This document shows, piece after piece, positions 37,106 to 41,815 of a DNA stretch of 41,815 bases. The notes beneath the pieces were generated by a model. It saw only the letters and a list, made by a program, of their open reading frames with translations, was not told where the DNA came from and did no database searches. The position numbers and the translations under genes were made by a program. Numbering within the stretch: the stretch's first letter is position 1; every line of letters starts with the position of its first letter. Source of the DNA: Psychroflexus aestuariivivens (GTDB lineage: Bacteria > Bacteroidota > Bacteroidia > Flavobacteriales > Flavobacteriaceae); assembly GCF_004010055.1 (NCBI RefSeq), contig NZ_RQVT01000046.1, positions 1 to 41,815 of the forward strand, in the 5' to 3' direction.

Positions 37106-38512
37106 TTAAGACTTTTCTTTGGTTTCGCGTTCAGTTTCAAATCCTCCCGCTAAAGATCTGTAGAGACCAATTCTAAATTCAAGTAGCCGCTGTTCTGCCT
37201 CGATCTTGTCTCGTTTTAATTGCTGCTGTTCATCTAAGGCCAACAAAACATCGAGGTAATTGCTGAGACCATTTAGAAATTCTAATCGTATTTGGCTATT
37301 GGTTTTATCAGTCAGATTTAGTTGCCTTTTCAGAACTTCGAGGCGTTCCTTTTGTTTTTTCTCATTGACTAGAGCATCTTCAACATCTTTGAATGCCTGT
37401 AAAACGGTCTGTCCGTAATCTGACATCGCAGAATTCTTAAAAGCTTCTGAACGGTCTGCTTCAGCACGTAAACGTCCGCCATATAATAGAGGCGCAACCA
37501 GATTACCTGCGATATTGTAAGCCCACTCATCAAAAAGATTGCTGTAAGTATTGGATCGCGCTTGAACAGAAGTGCGTATCGACAACCTTGGATATTTATT
37601 TCTTATTGCTACCGCATAATCACGATCTGCTGCCAAAACACGTGCATGGGCATTTTTAATATCTGGACGACGACGGGCTAATTCTAAAGGAAGTCCGCTT
37701 TTGGGAAGCGCCCCTAACTCGGGTAAGTCTAATTTATTGATTTCTAACTCGTTTTGAGCTGGTTTTCCTATAAGTAAAGAAAGTTGATTTTTTGCTAATT
37801 TTAAGTCACGCTCAAAAGTGATTTGTAAATTACGTGTAGATTCCAAGAGTTGTTCTTGCCGTAAAATATCAACCGCTCTTACTTGACCACTGCCAAATCG
37901 TGCTCTTATTAGTTTTAAAATTTTGTTGTTGATTTCAATTTGCTCTTTTACCAATTCAATTTGTCTTTTGGTTGTGATGACTCTGAAATAGGCAATACTA
38001 ATTTCAGCAGAAAGACTCATTGCTCCAGCTTGGTAATCGTAAAAACTTGCTTGGGCTCGAAAAGCTTCAGCTTCCTTTGCTGAACTCAACCGCCCCCACA
38101 AGTCTATTTCATAAGATGCAGAAAGACCAGCTTGTGTGTTTTCACCTCCAGCAAAGTCAGGCACTGGTCTACTAATTCCACTTTGTAGTGAAGATTCTAT
38201 TTGCGGCCACAAATTTGATCCTTGTATCCGAACATTTGATTTAGCAGCTTGGAATTGTTGCCATATGGATTCTAAACTCAGATTTTTGGTAAGTGCTGTA
38301 TCTATAATTTGGTTGAGTTGTTCATTCTCGAAAGCAGTCCACCAGCGATCTGGTATAGCTTCAGTTCCAGAATAACTAAACGCTTGGGGCTGTGGAATAG
38401 GAGGTTCAGCTTGATCTAACTTTGGACCACAACTTAAAATGAAAAGTAATGTAACCACGCAGAAAAGATTTCCCTTGTGAAAAAAACTGAATTTAGTGAG
38501 CCAATCAATCAT
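37106..38512 (-). CDS. Outer-membrane efflux factor, NodT/OprM-type lipoprotein
   Basis: 468 residues. The N-terminus has an unusually long hydrophilic stretch before the hydrophobic core and the lipobox LSCG (Cys28). Two TolC-type repeats follow, each with long helices; ARRPDIKNAHARVLAADRDYAVA is the typical signature of the second repeat. It is the first gene of the operon outer-membrane factor, adaptor, permease. No local regulator gene is present; a dyad at 38572-38587 in front of it could bind one encoded elsewhere. Confidence 0.92.
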   Translation of the reverse strand: MIDWLTKFSFFHKGNLFCVVTLLFILSCGPKLDQAEPPIPQPQAFSYSGTEAIPDRWWTAFENEQLNQIIDTALTKNLSLESIWQQFQAAKSNVRIQGSNLWPQIESSLQSGISRPVPDFAGGENTQAGLSASYEIDLWGRLSSAKEAEAFRAQASFYDYQAGAMSLSAEISIAYFRVITTKRQIELVKEQIEINNKILKLIRARFGSGQVRAVDILRQEQLLESTRNLQITFERDLKLAKNQLSLLIGKPAQNELEINKLDLPELGALPKSGLPLELARRRPDIKNAHARVLAADRDYAVAIRNKYPRLSIRTSVQARSNTYSNLFDEWAYNIAGNLVAPLLYGGRLRAEADRSEAFKNSAMSDYGQTVLQAFKDVEDALVNEKKQKERLEVLKRQLNLTDKTNSQIRLEFLNGLSNYLDVLLALDEQQQLKRDKIEAEQRLLEFRIGLYRSLAGGFETERETKEKS

Positions 38513-38571
38513 ATTAAAAATGAAATTACATTTACTTACTTATTAAGTTTTATTTAAAAAACGTTGAATAA

Positions 38572-38587
38572 AATACTTCAAAGTATT
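38572..38587. promoter_or_regulatory. Dyad at the likely efflux operon promoter
   Basis: AATACTT-CA-AAGTATT, a perfect 7-2-7 inverted repeat about 60 bases before the first efflux gene. On the minus strand it reads through TACTTTG, which resembles a -7 box, with TTGAC about 22 bases upstream. A repressor bound here would cover the promoter (inference). Confidence 0.45.
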
Positions 38588-38778
38588 CTAAAGTTAAATA
38601 TCAAAGTCAATTGGCTTAAGGGTTTAAGCATTCTTTAACTTAAACTTGTTGAAAAATACTATGAGCCTTCAAGCTAAACAATCTCATTTATTTGGATGAA
38701 TTTGGATTATTTCTTAGTTGATTTTTCAGAACTAAATTAAGAATTCTGTTATTTAAAATAAATCACAGGTTAAACAGG

Positions 38779-39024
38779 CTAATGGCTAAATTTTGCCCAA
38801 GGCTCTTTTTCTGAAAGGTTCATGAATGACGTCCCGTCGTAAAGACTAATTCCTTCCCAAGTGGTAAACCAAATTTGTCCTTTATTATCTTCAAAAATAT
38901 TTTGGATGGTATTTGTCGCTAAACCGTCTTCCTTGGTGAAATTGGTAAATTTTGTTCCATCATATTTGTAAACGCCAAAATTTTCAGCAGAAAACCAAAT
39001 ATTCCCCTTACTGTCTTCAATAAG
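38779..39024 (-). pseudogene. Remnant of a beta-propeller (two-component regulator propeller) gene
   Basis: Read on the minus strand, about 81 codons without a start give LIEDSKGNIWFSAENFGVYK, then YDGTKFTNFTKEDGLATNT, IQNIFEDNKGQIWFTTWEG and ISLYDGTSFMNLSEKEPW. The repeated (D/N)-x-(K/G)-G-x-IWF and YDGT-x-F words are those of the Reg_prop blades found in hybrid sensor or other surface proteins. The frame opens directly after a TAG at 39025-39027, without a start, and ends at the TAG at 38779-38781. Only about two blades of what is normally a much longer protein are left. Confidence 0.75.
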
Positions 39025-39197
39025 CTAGAATTTGATAAGGTAAAACTTAATATTAGATTAAATATCCTTAATTTTTATGGATTAGAAATTTCCATTCAGA
39101 ATATTGTTCAATAAAGTGAAATCATAAAAATCAAGTTTTGCATATCAATGATTTATAGATTCAAAAAAATATTTCAGCTTAAAGTTAAGCTAGTAAT

Positions 39198-39659
39198 TCA
39201 GTATTTGATCTCTAAGTCAATTTGCTTGTCTTTTTCAAAAGCTTTTTTATCCAATTCTGTACCTACTGCTATTCCAACAGCCAAACCAATAGGCAAACCT
39301 ATACTTATAAAAGCCATATTTCCTAAGCTAGCTCCAAATGCAACACCAAGAGGAATACCGAATGCAGCCATACCAATTGCTAACCACATATTTCGATAAT
39401 GATTTTTAGTCACAAGTTTATGCTCCTTTTCAATTAATTTAAGAATCCGAGATTGTTCCGTTTTAATTTTTTTTCGTAATTTTTTTTCTGATCCCGAAAA
39501 TGCGTTTATTTCTTCAATTCCATTATTAATAGAGTTTACGACGTCAGTATTTAATTCCTTTTTTCTCAATTCAATCAAAAGTTTATCAAATTGACGATAA
39601 AAATCAGTAAGCCTTTTATTTTGAATATTACCTGGCTCTTTTAGCGGATTAATTGACAT
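39198..39659 (-). CDS. Small membrane protein with glycine-zipper helices
   Basis: 153 residues, family not recognised. Residues 1-87 are hydrophilic and helical, probably coiled coil (KRLTDFYRQFDKLLIELRKK, EKKLRKKIKTEQSRILKLIE). Residues about 90-135 form two hydrophobic segments rich in small residues (FGIPLGVAFGASLGNM, GLPIGLAVGIAVGTELD), like glycine zippers that pack or oligomerise in membranes. No signal peptide. It might be a small pore-forming or membrane-remodelling protein, but nothing in the context supports a specific role. It lies between a gene remnant and a lone lipoprotein. Confidence 0.65.
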   Translation of the reverse strand: MSINPLKEPGNIQNKRLTDFYRQFDKLLIELRKKELNTDVVNSINNGIEEINAFSGSEKKLRKKIKTEQSRILKLIEKEHKLVTKNHYRNMWLAIGMAAFGIPLGVAFGASLGNMAFISIGLPIGLAVGIAVGTELDKKAFEKDKQIDLEIKY

Positions 39660-39984
39660 AATAGATTTTTATATTAGGCAAAACCTTAAGTCTTAATGAA
39701 CTATTTTTAGTTTATATTTCAATTTTAGCTAAAAATAGATGATTTTCTTTTAATTCAAAATCAATTTTTTGATTTAAAAATTACTGACTCTTTTTATTGT
39801 ATCTATTTCAAAAAAGGAGAATTAATTTCTTTGAAATAAACCTAAGAATTGTATAATATCCTTAAATCGCAATAATATAACTAAGATAGGAAAGTGATAA
39901 AAAAAATGGAAGGAAAACAAATCCACGATGAGATTGTTTTCCTTTAATTGGATTTAAAAAATAATGAATGCCTGATGATTGATA
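39660..39984. other. Intergenic region with a terminator
   Basis: 325 bases, very AT-rich. The right end holds the hairpin at 39910-39944. No other feature seen. Confidence 0.5.
39910..39944 (-). terminator. Terminator of the lipoprotein gene at 39985
   Basis: An 11-bp stem AAGGAAAACAA / TTGTTTTCCTT with a 13-base loop. On the minus strand the right arm is followed by CCA and a run of eight T, a typical intrinsic terminator 41 bases after the stop codon. Confidence 0.8.
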
Positions 39985-40539
39985 TTAATTTGAAAGTGTG
40001 TAAATCATCTTCATGCTATCCTCATATTCAATAACATCCCCTGATTCGGTAAGGATACTTCTATAAGAGCCATCACTTAAAAAAGGAGATTTTTCGATAG
40101 GCACATCGAAAGTAATAGTTTGACCATCATCTGTAATAGTGCCCTCCAAGTCAACCTCATTATCATAGATTATACTAACTGTATTGTTATCTAGTTTCCA
40201 AGTTGGAAAATAATGATCCCAATGACCACAACGAAAATTTTGTTCCAATTCGCCGTTTGAGTTTTCCTCTACACGAAAGTGATATGAAACAGCGGCTGGA
40301 TGTTTCACAGTACCGCCATCGGAAAAAGAAATTTGATAATAACAATCTCCATCTTCATCGCAAACATCAGTTGTAAATACACCGTCATTATTTAAATCTA
40401 CACTTTCGCTTAAAATAAAACTTGACAATTCGAATGTTTTACCTTCAACAGATAGATCAATAGCTTTTTCAGAATCATCATCTTCACAACTTAATAAAAA
40501 AAGGCTTAAAATTAGAAATAAAAATTTAAATTTTTGCAT
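39985..40539 (-). CDS. Putative lipoprotein, lipocalin-like
   Basis: 184 residues. Lipobox LLSC (Cys18) after a hydrophobic signal, then an acidic EDDDS tether. The rest is beta-rich and carries Cys pairs (DVCDEDGDCYY, NFRCGHWDHY). It has the pattern of the small lipocalin-like lipoproteins of Bacteroidota (GKTFELSSFILSESVDLNND, ISFSDGGTVKH, WKLDNNTVSII), which have no established function. The Asp-rich DLNNDGVFTTD segment could bind calcium (inference). Single gene with its own terminator. Confidence 0.68.
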   Translation of the reverse strand: MQKFKFLFLILSLFLLSCEDDDSEKAIDLSVEGKTFELSSFILSESVDLNNDGVFTTDVCDEDGDCYYQISFSDGGTVKHPAAVSYHFRVEENSNGELEQNFRCGHWDHYFPTWKLDNNTVSIIYDNEVDLEGTITDDGQTITFDVPIEKSPFLSDGSYRSILTESGDVIEYEDSMKMIYTLSN

Positions 40540-40670
40540 AATGTTCAGTTTAAGTTATAAATATAATAACTCTTTCTTTATTTTAAAATGATATATCTTA
40601 AAATTTTTTCAATTTACAGTTTTCAGAATGAAACCATTTTTTCACCTTGCGATATTTATTGCTGGCATTT

Positions 40671-41486
40671 TTATTTTTGGATTCTCTTTTTCAGCCATTT
40701 TCGCCTCCAAATTAATACTATTACAACTATTAATATTATCGGCCAAATACTTAATAGAAATAGCAGAATTTCTTTAATTATATGCCAACCATTTTCTAGT
40801 GATTCTTTTGCCTTGGTAAAGAAGCCTTTCTCAAAAGTTTCTGGTTCTGATTTGAAATCAACTTTTTGATAAATTTCTAAGTCAATTGTACTTTGACTCA
40901 CTCTATTCTGAAGATACCTTAGCCTTCCTTCTCTTGCTTCTATTTCCTCGGTTATCTTCCTAATTGCATCTTCTGCTGCAATAACGTCTTTTATTTCCCC
41001 AGAACGATTTCTAAGAATATCAATATACCGCTCTCTAACTTCTTTTTTTGTTTTCAATCGACTTTCTATATCGATAAATTCTTCTGTAACATCATTTGAA
41101 TTTATTTCTATTTTACGAATAAAAGTTGACGTCCCTTTTAAGTCATTCAAAAGTTTATTAAAACTTGAGTTATCTACTCTTATAGTAATATGATTCGAAA
41201 TTTCGTAGTTGGTACTAGTCAAATTCATGTTTGAAATAAATGCATTGTATTTGGAGCATAAATTTGAAATTTCATTTGTCGATTCATCTACATTTTTTAC
41301 TTGGAATTCTAAATCCGCATTCCAAATTATTTTTCTATCCGTCGGTACTTCTGGTTTTTCTATATCAATGTTAGAAGATGTTTCCTTGTCTTTTCGCATT
41401 GATACAGCCTGTGTATTATCTTCAGTTTTAGAATTACATGAAATAATCAATAGCAGAAGTAATAATAAAATTCCAAGCTTTTTCAT
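40671..41486 (-). CDS. DUF4349 lipoprotein with C-terminal membrane helix
   Basis: 271 residues. Lipobox IISC (Cys17). The mature part starts with a disordered region, then the DUF4349 core: KIIWNADLEFQVKNVDEST, ISNHITIRVDNSSFNKLLND, a coiled coil around ITEEIEAREGRLRYLQNRVS and STIDLEIYQK. A membrane helix (about 237-259) and a basic tail RRKWLKKRIQK follow. Lipid at one end and a membrane helix at the other may tie the protein to one membrane or span the periplasm. The role of the family is unknown. Confidence 0.82.
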   Translation of the reverse strand: MKKLGILLLLLLLIISCNSKTEDNTQAVSMRKDKETSSNIDIEKPEVPTDRKIIWNADLEFQVKNVDESTNEISNLCSKYNAFISNMNLTSTNYEISNHITIRVDNSSFNKLLNDLKGTSTFIRKIEINSNDVTEEFIDIESRLKTKKEVRERYIDILRNRSGEIKDVIAAEDAIRKITEEIEAREGRLRYLQNRVSQSTIDLEIYQKVDFKSEPETFEKGFFTKAKESLENGWHIIKEILLFLLSIWPIILIVVIVLIWRRKWLKKRIQK

Positions 41487-41815
41487 AATGTAAATTTTAG
41501 ATTTTCAGGGAGGTATAATATTACAAACGATTAATTTTAATATTTATGATTTTTAGAGTAGAACTTGCGTTTAAATATTACAAAAATATTGCTTAGTAGG
41601 AAAACTGTAAAACCATGGCTTGAAGAAATTTGCATATCTTTTTACAATAAATTTCCGCCTTGGTCAATTATCTCTAACTTCATTTTTTTGAAAAAATGTG
41701 ATCTAAAGAAATTGCAAGTAGGTTTGAAATTGTAAATAATTCTTGAGTTAGAGTGTAAGCTACCCTTAATTAGAACTGTTTATTATTCCAATCTAGTAAC
41801 AAATTTATTGTTTTT
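41487..41815. other. Right-hand end without a visible gene
   Basis: 329 AT-rich bases upstream of the DUF4349 gene up to the window edge. No open frame, repeat or RNA gene is recognisable. Confidence 0.5.

Noticed and set aside
1-41815. CRISPR array or phage-defence cluster
   Set aside because: The repeats on the left are dispersed and not regularly spaced, and no cas, restriction-modification or reverse transcriptase genes are present. The Fic gene alone does not make a defence system.

Overview
The window reads as chromosomal DNA of a marine-type member of the Flavobacteriaceae (phylum Bacteroidota). It is AT-rich and start codons lack Shine-Dalgarno sites but often sit behind A-rich leaders. 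A few promoters of the Bacteroidota type (TAnnTTTG) can be picked out. Two proteins carry C-terminal type IX secretion (T9SS) sorting domains, there are many short-lipobox lipoproteins, and families nearly restricted to the phylum (DUF4494) are present. I saw no rRNA, tRNA, CRISPR array, transposase or phage gene.

Layout. (1) 0-13.3 kb: cell-surface sugar genes rfbA and ugd (minus strand), a class II Fic AMP-transferase with three palindromes in its promoter, a two-gene operon of exported Ntn-fold hydrolases (DUF1028 protein plus isoaspartyl peptidase/asparaginase), a DUF255 thioredoxin-domain protein and a membrane metallophosphoesterase. The gaps here are long (about 0.8-1.2 kb) and are filled by a patchwork of at least three intergenic repeat families, all in the same orientation. 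The most striking is a 135-186 bp element that can fold as a cloverleaf. (2) 13.3-17.2 kb: an operon of a degenerate receiver protein, a HEAT-like membrane protein and a processive family 2 glycosyltransferase, then a small T9SS cargo protein. (3) 17.2-28.1 kb: a block of accessory metabolism and stress genes: an epimerase/VKOR-like/SPW operon, a complete pyruvate dehydrogenase operon with a homodimeric E1 (aceE-aceF-lpd), a DUF4494 protein, topoisomerase IB and a zincless Fpg/Nei glycosylase. (4) 28.4-41.8 kb: a 1081-residue secreted adhesin-like protein with a T9SS tail, a 3D-domain lipoprotein, a complete tripartite RND efflux operon, a remnant of a beta-propeller sensor gene, a glycine-zipper membrane protein, a small lipoprotein and a DUF4349 lipoprotein.

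How it fits together. Several units point to the cell envelope: dTDP/UDP sugar precursors, a processive glycosyltransferase under an apparent pseudo-receiver, efflux, and secreted or surface lipoproteins. The 17-28 kb block looks like an acquired or at least accessory set. The homodimeric PDH is not the E1alpha/E1beta form I expect as the housekeeping enzyme in this family, so it may be a second, condition-specific enzyme. The repeat families stop abruptly near 13.3 kb and do not recur in the remaining 28 kb. The least explained objects are the cloverleaf repeats, the VKOR-like/SPW/epimerase operon with its missing loop cysteines, and the pseudo-receiver/HEAT/glycosyltransferase operon.
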